Positions 49,560 to 57,775 of a stretch of DNA of 64,000 nucleotides are shown one piece after another. Both the position numbers and the translations under genes were made by a program. Source of the DNA: Micromonospora sp. C95 (GTDB lineage: Bacteria > Actinomycetota > Actinomycetes > Mycobacteriales > Micromonosporaceae); NCBI RefSeq assembly GCF_018070465.1, contig NZ_JAGPXT010000009.1, positions 62,001 to 126,000 on the forward strand, given 5' to 3'. Under the pieces are notes generated by a model, which had not been told where the DNA came from, did not search any database, and saw only the letters and a program-made list of their open reading frames with translations. Numbering within the stretch: position 1 is the first letter of the stretch; every line of letters starts with the position of its first letter.

Positions 49560-51008
49560 TTAGGGGAGGCGGGCGTTTTGGTGGAGGGCTAGGGCGTCGT
49601 GGGCGGGGATGTTGGCGGCGAACCAGCCGTTGGCGTCGACGGTGATGACCGGGCCGGAGCAGGTGCCGTTGGTGAAGGTGCCGTGGATGACGTCGCAGTA
49701 GCGGCCGGCGGGCAGCCCTGTGTAGTAGGAGCGGCCGTTGATCGCGGAGCCCTCGTCGTTGATGGTGAGGTAGCCCCGGCCGGTGCGGCTGAAGGCGATG
49801 TGGTTGTTGCCGTTGTCGTACCAGTTGCTGACCCCGGCACCCTCGGTGGCGTTGCGGAAGCCGACCATGTTCGCGATGACCGGCCAGCGGTGCTCGCACT
49901 CCCAGCCGGAGTAGCAGACCGTGTTGAGCGTCTTGTTGCTGCCGTCCGAGGGCGGGCCGGCGTCGCGGCTGCTGAAGGTGTAGCTCGACATCACCGTCGG
50001 GGAGCCGTACGGCCAGGCCAGCATGAACGCGTTCGCCAGCGCGTAGATCCCTCGGTCGCGGTAGGTGAGCACCCCGCCGTCGTCGCGCTGGGTGTCGTGG
50101 TTGTCCACGAAGACCGAGGACACCCCGCTGGGCAGGTGGCCCCAGCCCTCGCCGAAGTTGCGCAGGTACGCCAGCCGCTCGGAGCGGAAGACCCGGGCCA
50201 GATCCTTGCCGTAGCGGAACTCGTGCACGTCACCGTTGCCGGTGTACTCGTTCGGCGTGATCGGCTCGCCCGCGCCGTAGATGACCTCCTGCACGATGTA
50301 GGCCGAGCGGTTGAGTCGGCTGCGGATGTTGGCGATGTCGGCCGCCGGCATGTGCTTGCTGGCGTCCAGCCGGAATCCGTCGACCCCGAGCGACAGCAGG
50401 TCGTTGAGGTACGCGGCCAGCCGGGAGCGGACGTAGTCGGACTCGGTCTTCAGGTCGGAGAGGTTGACCAGCTCGCAGTTCTGCACCTCGTAGCGGTCGT
50501 TGTAGTTGACGATGTCGTTGTTGCCGTTGCGTCCGCAGTAGTGGAAGTCCTGCGCCTGGTAGATGCCGGGGTAGACGTGGTGCTGGTAGGACGAGCCGGC
50601 CCAGCCGGTGCCGCCGCCCGTCTGGCCGGACATGTGGTTGACGACCGCGTCGACGATCACCTTCACGCCGGCCGCGTGGCAGGTGTCGACCATGGACTTG
50701 AACTGTGCGCGGGTGCCCTTGCGGGACTCGATCCGGTAGCTGACCGGCTGGTAGGCCACCCACCACTGATTGCCGCGTACGTGCTCCTGCGGTGGTGACA
50801 CCTGGACGTAGCCGTAGCCCTTCGGTCCCAGGGTGCTGCCGCACTCGCTGGCGACCGATGGCCAGTTCCATTCGAAGAGGTTGGCGATGACCTTCTTGCC
50901 GCCGCTCGGGGCGGCGACGGCCTGGGGCGTGGTCACCACGCCAGGGGCGAGGAGGCCGGCGATCACGGCGAGGGCGACGATCGCCGGGCGGAGTCGACGT
51001 CGATGCAT
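49560..51008 (-). CDS. Secreted alpha-amylase (GH13)
   Basis: A 482-residue glycoside hydrolase with a Sec signal peptide (IVALAVIAGLLAPGVVTTPQ, cleavage after AVA). The three catalytic acids are recognisable: Asp in GFRLDASKH (about residue 214), Glu in VQEVIYG (about 240) and Asp in FVDNHDTQ (about 303). The N-terminal conserved block DAVVNHMSG and a C-terminal beta domain (GRSYYTGLPAGRYCDVIHGT) complete the fold. This is the actinobacterial GH13_32 type; it hydrolyses starch outside the cell. GGAG 7 nt upstream supports the ATG. Confidence 0.95.
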   Translation of the reverse strand: MHRRRLRPAIVALAVIAGLLAPGVVTTPQAVAAPSGGKKVIANLFEWNWPSVASECGSTLGPKGYGYVQVSPPQEHVRGNQWWVAYQPVSYRIESRKGTRAQFKSMVDTCHAAGVKVIVDAVVNHMSGQTGGGTGWAGSSYQHHVYPGIYQAQDFHYCGRNGNNDIVNYNDRYEVQNCELVNLSDLKTESDYVRSRLAAYLNDLLSLGVDGFRLDASKHMPAADIANIRSRLNRSAYIVQEVIYGAGEPITPNEYTGNGDVHEFRYGKDLARVFRSERLAYLRNFGEGWGHLPSGVSSVFVDNHDTQRDDGGVLTYRDRGIYALANAFMLAWPYGSPTVMSSYTFSSRDAGPPSDGSNKTLNTVCYSGWECEHRWPVIANMVGFRNATEGAGVSNWYDNGNNHIAFSRTGRGYLTINDEGSAINGRSYYTGLPAGRYCDVIHGTFTNGTCSGPVITVDANGWFAANIPAHDALALHQNARLP

Positions 51009-51060
51009 CGGGTGCTCCAGAGGTGCCGGGGGACGGGGGAGGCGGTGCGGGTTGCCCGGA

Positions 51061-51110
51061 TCTTGCAATCAGGGCTGAAAATTTCGGAAAGATTACAAGC
51101 TGATTTCAAT
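51061..51110 (-). promoter_or_regulatory. Candidate promoter/operator of the alpha-amylase gene
   Basis: Upstream of the amylase, on the minus strand, TTGAAA (51104-51109) and CTTGTAATC lie near a related inverted half CTTGCAA (51063-51069). Streptomyces amylase genes are controlled through CTTGCAG-type direct repeats by MalR-like regulators. The AT-rich block TTTCCGAAATTTTC stands out in this GC-rich genome. The assignment is weak. Confidence 0.35.
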
Positions 51111-51294
51111 GTCTGTCAATGGACTGCCCGGGACGACCGGCGGCGGGCCAATACAACGCGCCGGGCGGCGGGGCGGTTCGACAACTCGCCGAGATTTTTT
51201 CTTACGACACTGATCCGACCGGAGCCGCGCTGCGTACTGGAGTGGGGAACAGGGTCGGCCGGCGGTGCGCCGCCGCGAGACGATCGAGGAGCAG

Positions 51295-53049
51295 ATGGTC
51301 CGGGCTACGCAGAACGAGAAGGCAGCTGCCGTACGTACCAGCAGCAGCAGTCGAGGGATCCGCGTCCGGTCCCGCGGCCAGATCATGGCGCTCTCCGCGT
51401 CCGGGCTCGCCGCGCTGTGGGCGTTGACGATGCTCACCGGCGCGGGCCAGCAGATGTACGCGATGGGCTTCTTCTTCACCGAGTTCTTCGCCGGCGTGAT
51501 CGCGCTTGTCGCGCTGAGCCTCACGGTGATGATGGGGCTGCTCGCCACCGACCGGCTGGTGCTGCTCATCCGGCACCGGGTGCTGATGCAGTCCGCGCAC
51601 CGGGCCACCGGCATCCTCGGCGTGGCCGGGCTGGCCTTCCACGTCATCACGAAGATCGCCAGCGGTCGGGCGGGAGTGACCGACGCCGCCGTGCCGTTCG
51701 TCGGTGGCCGGGGCCTCTACATCGGGCTGGGCACCATCGCCGCGCTGCTCATGGTGGGTGTGCTCTGGACCGGCATCATCCGGGCCCGGTTCGCCGACGT
51801 CGGCCCGAAGTGGGTGTGGCGTGCCCTGCACTCCATGGCGTACGTCTCCTGGCCGTTCGCCATCTTCCACGGTCTGCTCGCCGGCCGTCCGCCCGCCACC
51901 TGGGTGGGCCTGAGCTACTTCGCCTGCGTACTGCTGGTGGTGATCGCCCTGATGGTCCGCCTTTCGGTCACCCTGCAACGGCGAAGCCGCGAGCAGCAGC
52001 AGGCCGCGGTGCTGAACGAGGTCATGAGCGGCGCCAAGTCCACCGAGGAGACCCGGGGCAAGTCCCTGCTCGGCACCCTCACCGGCCGGCGGGAAGAGGC
52101 CGACGACGGTCGGGAGAAGCGGATCCGCCGCGACACCAGCTGGGCCGACAGCACCTCCGGGACCTGGGCCAGCCCCACCATCCGGCGCAACGACCCGGAA
52201 CGGTTCACCGTGCCGGTGGTCCCCGAGCCCGGCACGCTGCGCGAACCGGTCCGATCCGGCCGGGACCGCCGCGAGGAGGAGTTCGAGCCGGTCGTCCGGC
52301 GTGCCTCGCGCCGCGAGGAGGAGGAACTGGAGCGGGTCGTGCGCCGCGAGACCGAGGCGCTGGAGCCGGTGGCGCGTCGGCGCCGCGATGCCGAGCCCCG
52401 GCGTTCCGCCCGCCGTGACGAGGAACTGGAGACCACCGCGCGGCGCGCCGCCCGGGTGGAGGAGGACCTGGAGCCGGTGACCCGCCGGTCGCGGCGCGAC
52501 GAGGAACCGAGCGGCCGCCGGTCACGGCGCGAGGTGGAGCGGGAGCCGGTAGGCCGTCGTGCGGCCCGTCGCGACGAGGACCTGGTGGAGTACGAGGAGC
52601 CGGTGCGACGCCGCCGCCGCGACTCCGACGACGAGGAGGAGTACGGCCGTTCCCGCCGGTCCCGGACCGACAGCCGGTACTCGGCCCCGCCGCAGCGCGT
52701 GGTGGACGAGCCGGAGGAGCCGTGGGACAGCCCCCGGCGGTGGGAGTCGAACGCCCCCGTTTCGGTCGACCCGATCTCCGGTGCGCCGATCTCCGCCGCG
52801 CCGCGCAGCGGCGGTGGACGGCACAGCGCCGAGAGCGACCTGCCGGCGGCGGAGACCGACTACTGGCGCCCGCCGGCCCGGTACGCCCCGGAGGACGAGG
52901 TGGCCGACGACGACACCCCCACCCTGGTCGACCTCGCCTCCCGGCGGGCCCGCCGAGCCTCCTCGGCGGAGAGTCGGCGCCGTCGTCGGGCGGATCCGGA
53001 TTCGGTGGACGGCGCGTACTGGGCCGGGCTGCGGGGTGAGGCCAAGTGA
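51295..53049 (+). CDS. Ferric-reductase-like di-heme membrane protein with long charged tail
   Basis: A 584-residue protein. The first 225 residues have six transmembrane helices. H102 and H116 lie on one helix (14 apart), H179 and H192 on another (13 apart), the classical spacing for two b-type hemes in ferric reductase/NADPH oxidase membrane domains. The cytoplasmic flavin domain of that family is absent. The other 360 residues are a disordered Arg/Glu-rich tail (RREEELERVVRRETEALEPV). The next gene overlaps by 4 nt and encodes a flavoprotein likely to feed electrons into the hemes. The start could also be the GTG at 51265. Confidence 0.8.
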   Translation: MVRATQNEKAAAVRTSSSSRGIRVRSRGQIMALSASGLAALWALTMLTGAGQQMYAMGFFFTEFFAGVIALVALSLTVMMGLLATDRLVLLIRHRVLMQSAHRATGILGVAGLAFHVITKIASGRAGVTDAAVPFVGGRGLYIGLGTIAALLMVGVLWTGIIRARFADVGPKWVWRALHSMAYVSWPFAIFHGLLAGRPPATWVGLSYFACVLLVVIALMVRLSVTLQRRSREQQQAAVLNEVMSGAKSTEETRGKSLLGTLTGRREEADDGREKRIRRDTSWADSTSGTWASPTIRRNDPERFTVPVVPEPGTLREPVRSGRDRREEEFEPVVRRASRREEEELERVVRRETEALEPVARRRRDAEPRRSARRDEELETTARRAARVEEDLEPVTRRSRRDEEPSGRRSRREVEREPVGRRAARRDEDLVEYEEPVRRRRRDSDDEEEYGRSRRSRTDSRYSAPPQRVVDEPEEPWDSPRRWESNAPVSVDPISGAPISAAPRSGGGRHSAESDLPAAETDYWRPPARYAPEDEVADDDTPTLVDLASRRARRASSAESRRRRRADPDSVDGAYWAGLRGEAK

Positions 53050-54512
53050 CGACGCGGACCACCGTTCCTCCGGTGGCCGCCGTGGGGGAGCCCCGGCTCA
53101 CCGCGGGGTTCGCCGAGTTCGGCCGGCTCGACCTGCGTGCCCACGAGATGGTGCACGGCCCGATCAGCCCGATGGAGCCGTCCAACCTGCTGCGGCTGGC
53201 CGAGGGCATCCAGCTCAAGGGCAAGGGCGGGGCCGGTTTCCCGTTCGCGCGCAAGCTGCGGGCGGTGTTGGAGTCCTGTGAACGCCAGGATCTGCCGCCC
53301 GTGGTGGTGGTAAACGCCACCGAGGGCGAGCCGGCGAGTTGGAAGGACAAGGTGCTGCTCACCCGGGCACCGCACCTGATCCTCGACGGTGCCGCGCTCG
53401 CCGCGTTCGCGCTTGACGCCGAGGAGATCGTGCTCTGTGTGGCCGACGACATGGTGGGCCGGGACTCCCTGATGGAGGCCCTGGACGAGCGTCGGATGCC
53501 GGTACCGACGAGCGTCGTGACGGTGCCGCACCGGTTCATCAGCGGTGAGGGCGGCGCGCTGGTGAACGGGATCAACGGGCTGCCGCACATTCCACCCGGC
53601 ACCAAGAAGCGTTCCAGTGACTCCGGCGTCGGCGGGCTGCCGACCCTGCTGTCGAACGCCGAGACGTACGCCCAGGTGGCGGTCGCCGCCCGACTCGGCC
53701 CGTACGAGTACGCGGCGCTCGGCACCGACGACGAACCCGGCACGGTGCTGCTCAGCGTCACCGGCGCGGCCAAACGCCACGCGGTGGTCGAGTGTGCGGC
53801 CGGCACCCCGTTGGCCGAGATCCTCGAACTGTGCGAGGTGCCGGACGGCCCCGGCATCCTGATGGGCGGCTACCACGGGAAATGGATCACCCGGGAGGCG
53901 GCCGAGCAGGCCGAGGTCTCCCGCAAGGGCCTCGCCGCGGTCGGTGGCACCCTCGGCGCCGGCATCATCGTCCCGCTCGCCGACGACACCTGCCCGCTCG
54001 GCGAGGCGGCGCAGGTGGTGCGCTACCTGGCCGGAGAGTCCGCCGGGCAGTGCGGACCGTGCAAGCGTGGGCTGCCGGACCTGGCCCGCGCCGTCGACCT
54101 GGCGGTTTCCGGCAGCGCCCCGGTGGAGGTCGTCCGGGCCGCCGCCGGCGACGTCAAGGGCCGTGGCGCGTGCAGCCACCCCGACGGTACGTCCCGGTTC
54201 GCGCTCTCGGCGATGGAGGTCTTCGCCGACGACCTGAAGAAGCACACCACCGGCGAGGGCTGCGGTCGGCGGGTCAAGGGCCTGATGGGCCTGCCCGGCG
54301 CTCCGGACCCCGACCCGCAGAAGCTGGTCCTGGACTGGTCCCGGTGTGACGGGCACGGCCTCTGCGCCCACGTGGTGCCGGACTTCATCCGGCTCGACCA
54401 GAACGGATACCCCGCCTTCCCGCCCACTCCCGTACCGACCTGGCTGCGGGAGGGCGCGGTGAAGGCGGTGAAGGTCTGCCCGGCACTGGCGTTGCGGCTG
54501 ACCCAGGCCTGA
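53046..54512 (+). CDS. NuoF-like NADH-dependent flavoprotein fused to a ferredoxin
   Basis: A 488-residue soluble flavoprotein. GKGGAGFPFARK (about 58-69) binds FMN, VNATEGEPASWKDKVLL is the NADH-site segment, and SAGQCGPCKRG (about 330-340) with a downstream Cys carries a [4Fe-4S] cluster as in NuoF. The C-terminus adds CxxHxxC (CDGHGLC) and a final CP pair, the actinobacterial [3Fe-4S] or [4Fe-4S] ferredoxin. It overlaps the membrane gene by 4 nt. The fused ferredoxin could pass electrons from NADH to the di-heme membrane protein. Confidence 0.88.
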   Translation: MTTRTTVPPVAAVGEPRLTAGFAEFGRLDLRAHEMVHGPISPMEPSNLLRLAEGIQLKGKGGAGFPFARKLRAVLESCERQDLPPVVVVNATEGEPASWKDKVLLTRAPHLILDGAALAAFALDAEEIVLCVADDMVGRDSLMEALDERRMPVPTSVVTVPHRFISGEGGALVNGINGLPHIPPGTKKRSSDSGVGGLPTLLSNAETYAQVAVAARLGPYEYAALGTDDEPGTVLLSVTGAAKRHAVVECAAGTPLAEILELCEVPDGPGILMGGYHGKWITREAAEQAEVSRKGLAAVGGTLGAGIIVPLADDTCPLGEAAQVVRYLAGESAGQCGPCKRGLPDLARAVDLAVSGSAPVEVVRAAAGDVKGRGACSHPDGTSRFALSAMEVFADDLKKHTTGEGCGRRVKGLMGLPGAPDPDPQKLVLDWSRCDGHGLCAHVVPDFIRLDQNGYPAFPPTPVPTWLREGAVKAVKVCPALALRLTQA

Positions 54513-54574
54513 GCCCGCCGACCGTGGCGGCTCCGCTGCCCGGACGACGGGTGTGTGAACCGAAGGAGACGCGG

Positions 54575-55156
54575 ATGGAGTCGCTTTCACCGAGGAGACG
54601 GTCCGCCGGGGCGGCCATCGCCGCTGCGCTCGCCGCCGTGCTGGCCACCGCCGGTTGCGGTGCCGGTCCGGACGCCGAGGCGGCCCCGCCGGCTGGTCCG
54701 ACGTCCAGCCCGGTCGACACCGTGTCCCCGTCGACCGGGCCGACCGGCCCGGTGCCGGACACCCTGCGGTTCACCGGCACCACCCTGGACGGTGCGGCCT
54801 TCGACGCCGCCACCCTGGCCGGCCGACCGGTGGTGCTCTGGTTCTGGGCGCCCTGGTGTGCCACCTGCGCCAGCCAGGCATGGACCATCGCCGAGATCGA
54901 GCCCGGCTTCCGGGAGACCGTGCCGATCATCGGTGTCGCGGGGCTCGGTGAACGCAAGGCGATGACCGACTTCGTGACCGAGTTCGAACTGGGCCCGATG
55001 CCGCAGATCGAGGACCGGGCGGGGGCGATCTGGCGCCGTTTCGAGGTCGTCGAGCAGAGCACCTTCGTCATCATCGACCGCACCGGCCGGATCATCCATC
55101 AGGGCTGGCTCGACGGCGAAGACCTGACCCGCCGAGTAACCGCCCTGGCTGGCTGA
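54575..55156 (+). CDS. TlpA/MPT53-like thioredoxin lipoprotein
   Basis: A 193-residue protein with a signal peptide and lipobox (LAAVLATAGC, Cys28), a Pro/Ser/Thr-rich linker and a thioredoxin domain. The redox-active motif WCATC lies at about residues 93-97 (VVLWFWAPWCATCASQAWTI). This is the TlpA/DsbE/MPT53 type, an extracytoplasmic disulfide handler. GGAG with a 6-nt spacer supports the ATG. It follows the NuoF-like gene by 62 nt and is probably co-transcribed, suggesting that it accepts electrons from the membrane protein. Confidence 0.88.
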   Translation: MESLSPRRRSAGAAIAAALAAVLATAGCGAGPDAEAAPPAGPTSSPVDTVSPSTGPTGPVPDTLRFTGTTLDGAAFDAATLAGRPVVLWFWAPWCATCASQAWTIAEIEPGFRETVPIIGVAGLGERKAMTDFVTEFELGPMPQIEDRAGAIWRRFEVVEQSTFVIIDRTGRIIHQGWLDGEDLTRRVTALAG

Positions 55157-55176
55157 CCCTGCCGCCGCCCCACCTT

Positions 55177-55237
55177 GTTGACCATGAGGTTGGCGGCACT
55201 GTCGATCTCCAAAAGTGCCGCCTACCTCATGATCAAC
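55177..55237. terminator. Long palindrome of a conserved family, hairpin 2
   Basis: A 24-bp stem with two mismatches (55177-55200 with 55214-55237) and a 13-nt loop. It is placed between the convergent TlpA-like and serS genes. It shares ATCATGAGGT with hairpin 1, and both loops contain GATCTC. Confidence 0.8.
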
Positions 55238-55250
55238 GCGAGGGGGACTG

Positions 55251-56528
55251 TCAGGGGGTGAGGCGGTCGGTGTTGAGGCGGGGGCGGAGGACTTCGGGGA
55301 CCAGGACCGAGCCGTCGGGCTGCTGGAACTGTTCCAGGATGGCCGGGAGGAGGCGGCTGGTGGCCAGGGCCGAGCCGTTGAGGGTGTGCACGAAGCGGGT
55401 CTGCTTGCCACCCGGCTCGCGGTAGCGGATCGCCGCCCGACGGGCCTGGTAGTCACCACCCCAGGAGACCGACGAGACCTCCTTGTACTTCCCGGTGCTG
55501 GGCATCCACACCTCGATGTCCAGCGTCTTGCGCATCGAGGCGCTGGAGTCGCCGGCCGCCAGCAGGCTGCGCTGGTAGTGCAGGCCCAACCCCTCGACCA
55601 GGCTCTCCGCGTGGCCGACCATCTGCTCCAGCGCCGCGTCGGCCTGCTCGGGCAGGGTGAACTGGAAGATCTCCACCTTGTTGAACTGGTGGCCCCGGAC
55701 GGTGCCGCGCTCGTCGGAGTGCGAGCCGGCCGCCTCGCGCCGGTAGCACGGGGTGTACGCGAACACCTTCAGCGGCAGCTTCGCGGTCTCCAGGATCTCG
55801 TCCTGGTACGCACCGAGGATCGCCGTCTCCGCCGTCGGCAGCAGGAACTGCCCGCGCGGCGCGGACTGCTTGTCCAGGTGGTAGACGTCGTCGTAGAACT
55901 TGGGGAACTGGCCGGCGGCGAAGCCGGCGCTGTCCAGCAGCAGGTGCGGTGGCAGGAGGAACTCGTACCCGGCCTCGATGTTGCGCTCGATCAGCCAGTT
56001 GATCAGTGCCCACTCCAGCCGGGCACCCAGGCCGGTGTACATCCAGAAGCCGGAGCCGCCGAGCTTCACGCCGCGTTCGTGGTCGACCAGGCCCAGCATC
56101 CGGCTCAGCTCGACGTGGTCGCGGACCTTCTCGATGGCCGGTGGTGCACCGAAGGTCTTCACCACCCGGTTGGCCTCCTTGCCACCGGGCACCACGTCCT
56201 CGGCGGGGAGGTTCGGTAGCTCGCTCATGGTGGTACGCAGCCGCGCCTGCACCTCGTCGAGTTCCGCCTCCAGCTCGGCTACCTGCTTCCGACCGTCGTC
56301 GGAGGTGACCTGCGGCTCGACACCGGCCCGCTTCGCCTGCGCGTACGCCCGGGCCTCGGCCTTGCGGCGCTGGCGTTCCCCGTCGATCTCACTGATCAGC
56401 CGGCGGCGCTCCCGGTCGAGCTGCTGGATCTGCTCCAGCACCCGGTCGACCTCGGCGGCGTCCATTCGCTTCGCCAGCGCGGCCGCCACCGCGTCGCGAT
56501 CCTTCCGGATCAACTCCATGTCGAGCAT
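55251..56528 (-). CDS. serS: Seryl-tRNA synthetase
   Basis: A 425-residue class II synthetase. The N-terminal 110 residues form the tRNA-binding coiled coil (DRDAVAAALAKRMDAAEVDR, AEARAYAQAKRAGVEPQ). Motif 2 reads YRREAAGSHSDERGTVRGHQ and motif 3 LNGSALATSRLLPAILEQFQ. The start MLDMELIRKDRDAV is standard. It charges tRNA-Ser with serine and is essential. GGAG 4 nt upstream supports the ATG. No T-box is visible upstream. Confidence 0.97.
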   Translation of the reverse strand: MLDMELIRKDRDAVAAALAKRMDAAEVDRVLEQIQQLDRERRRLISEIDGERQRRKAEARAYAQAKRAGVEPQVTSDDGRKQVAELEAELDEVQARLRTTMSELPNLPAEDVVPGGKEANRVVKTFGAPPAIEKVRDHVELSRMLGLVDHERGVKLGGSGFWMYTGLGARLEWALINWLIERNIEAGYEFLLPPHLLLDSAGFAAGQFPKFYDDVYHLDKQSAPRGQFLLPTAETAILGAYQDEILETAKLPLKVFAYTPCYRREAAGSHSDERGTVRGHQFNKVEIFQFTLPEQADAALEQMVGHAESLVEGLGLHYQRSLLAAGDSSASMRKTLDIEVWMPSTGKYKEVSSVSWGGDYQARRAAIRYREPGGKQTRFVHTLNGSALATSRLLPAILEQFQQPDGSVLVPEVLRPRLNTDRLTP

Positions 56529-56628
56529 GCTGCTCCGTACGCCTCCGTCCGGGCTCGGGTGGACCTCCAGATGCTACCGTCGCGCCCGAATCGCCCTGCC
56601 TCCCGCACCCGCCACCCCGAAACGGCGG

Positions 56629-57720
56629 TCAGAGCCGGATCGGCATCAGGATGGAGAAGGCGGCCGAATCGTCGGGGCGGCGAATGGCCAGCGGGGTGAC
56701 CGGGCCGTCCAGCTCCAGCACCAGGCGCGGGCCACCCGCCGCGTGCAGCGCGTCGAGCAGGTATCCCCCGTTGACGCCGACCCGCAGCTCGACCTCGGCC
56801 CGACCGGCTCCGTCGTCGGCCAGTTCGTCCGGTCCGAGCAGGCGTACCGCGTCCCGGCCGCCCAGTCCCAACACGGTCACCGGCAGCGGGCCGCCCGCGT
56901 GTTCGCGGGTCACCGTAGGGGCTCCGGAGCGCAGCGCGGCGACCAACCACGGCGCGTCGACCGGTACCCGGCGGATCGGCGCGCCGGTCGTTGCCGGCAG
57001 CAGGGCGCGGTAGTCGGGAAAGTCGTACGGCAGGGTCGTCACCCGCAACCGGCGCCCGGCGACGTCGGCGACGACCTGCCGGCCGACCAGGGTCAGCCGC
57101 ACCTCGTCGGTGGGTGCCGCGTCGGACAGCCGACGCAACCGGTCGACCGCGGCCACGGGCAGCAGGGCACGCACCGCCGGACCGCGCACCACCGCGTCGG
57201 CCGTCGCCACCGCCATCCGGTGCCGGTCGGTCGCCACCAGCCGGACGCCCTCGTCGGTCACGTCGAGCAGTACACCGGCCAGCACCGGCAGCGCCGGATC
57301 GGCGCCGACCGCGAACCGGACGGCGTCCACGGCGGCGGACAGTTCCTGCCCGGCCAGGACGAGCCGGGTGACCGGCGGGGGATGGTCGGCGGCAAGCAGG
57401 CGACGGATTCGGCTGGCCTCGTGACGTGCCTCGGCCAGCCCGTCCGCCAGTCGGCCGAGGTGCGCCTCGATCAGCCGGTGCACCACCGGGGGTTCCGCGC
57501 GTACCGCCCGGGCGATCTCGGCGACCGGCAGGCCGATCCGCCGCAGCCCGGCCACCAGCCGGGCCGGTGCCACCTGGTCGTCGGCGTACCACCGGTACCC
57601 GGTGACCGGATCGACCCGGGCCGGGACCAGCACCCCCGCGGCGTCGTAGAACCGCAGTGCGCTCACCGTCAGCCCACTTGCCCGGGCCAGCTCACCGATG
57701 CTGCGCAGGTCACTGTCCAC
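56629..57720 (-). CDS. MerR-family regulator fused to a DNA sliding-clamp (DnaN) domain
   Basis: A 363-residue fusion. Residues 1-75 are a MerR helix-turn-helix (MDSDLRSIGELARASGLTVS, ALRFYDAAGVLVPARVDPVT, GYRWYADDQV). Residues about 115-363 are homologous to beta sliding clamps: DAVRFAVGADPALPVLAGVL, RLVATDRHRMAVATADAVVR, VGVNGGYLLDALHAAGG and the clamp-like terminus AFSILMPIRL. About two clamp domains are present, not three. The start is a GTG 6 nt after a CAGGAT -10 box. Family analogues occur in other actinobacteria; function is unknown. It probably regulates itself. Confidence 0.85.
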   Translation of the reverse strand: MDSDLRSIGELARASGLTVSALRFYDAAGVLVPARVDPVTGYRWYADDQVAPARLVAGLRRIGLPVAEIARAVRAEPPVVHRLIEAHLGRLADGLAEARHEASRIRRLLAADHPPPVTRLVLAGQELSAAVDAVRFAVGADPALPVLAGVLLDVTDEGVRLVATDRHRMAVATADAVVRGPAVRALLPVAAVDRLRRLSDAAPTDEVRLTLVGRQVVADVAGRRLRVTTLPYDFPDYRALLPATTGAPIRRVPVDAPWLVAALRSGAPTVTREHAGGPLPVTVLGLGGRDAVRLLGPDELADDGAGRAEVELRVGVNGGYLLDALHAAGGPRLVLELDGPVTPLAIRRPDDSAAFSILMPIRL

Positions 57721-57726
57721 GACCCG

Positions 57727-57757
57727 ATCCTGCCCCCTCGACCTGGTCGAGGGTCAA
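57727..57757 (-). promoter_or_regulatory. MerR-type promoter with a 19-bp spacer and perfect dyad
   Basis: On the minus strand TTGACC (57752-57757) and CAGGAT (57727-57732) are separated by exactly 19 nt, the lengthened spacer that MerR proteins untwist. A perfect palindrome CCCTCGACC-A-GGTCGAGGG (57735-57753) fills that spacer. The transcript would begin next to the GTG start codon at 57720, so it is leaderless. Confidence 0.85.
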
Positions 57758-57775
57758 GCCCGCCCGGCGCCGGGG

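Noticed and set aside
56529..56628. T-box or other riboswitch upstream of serS
   Set aside because: The leader is under 50 nt, with no T-box consensus and no long terminator/antiterminator pair.
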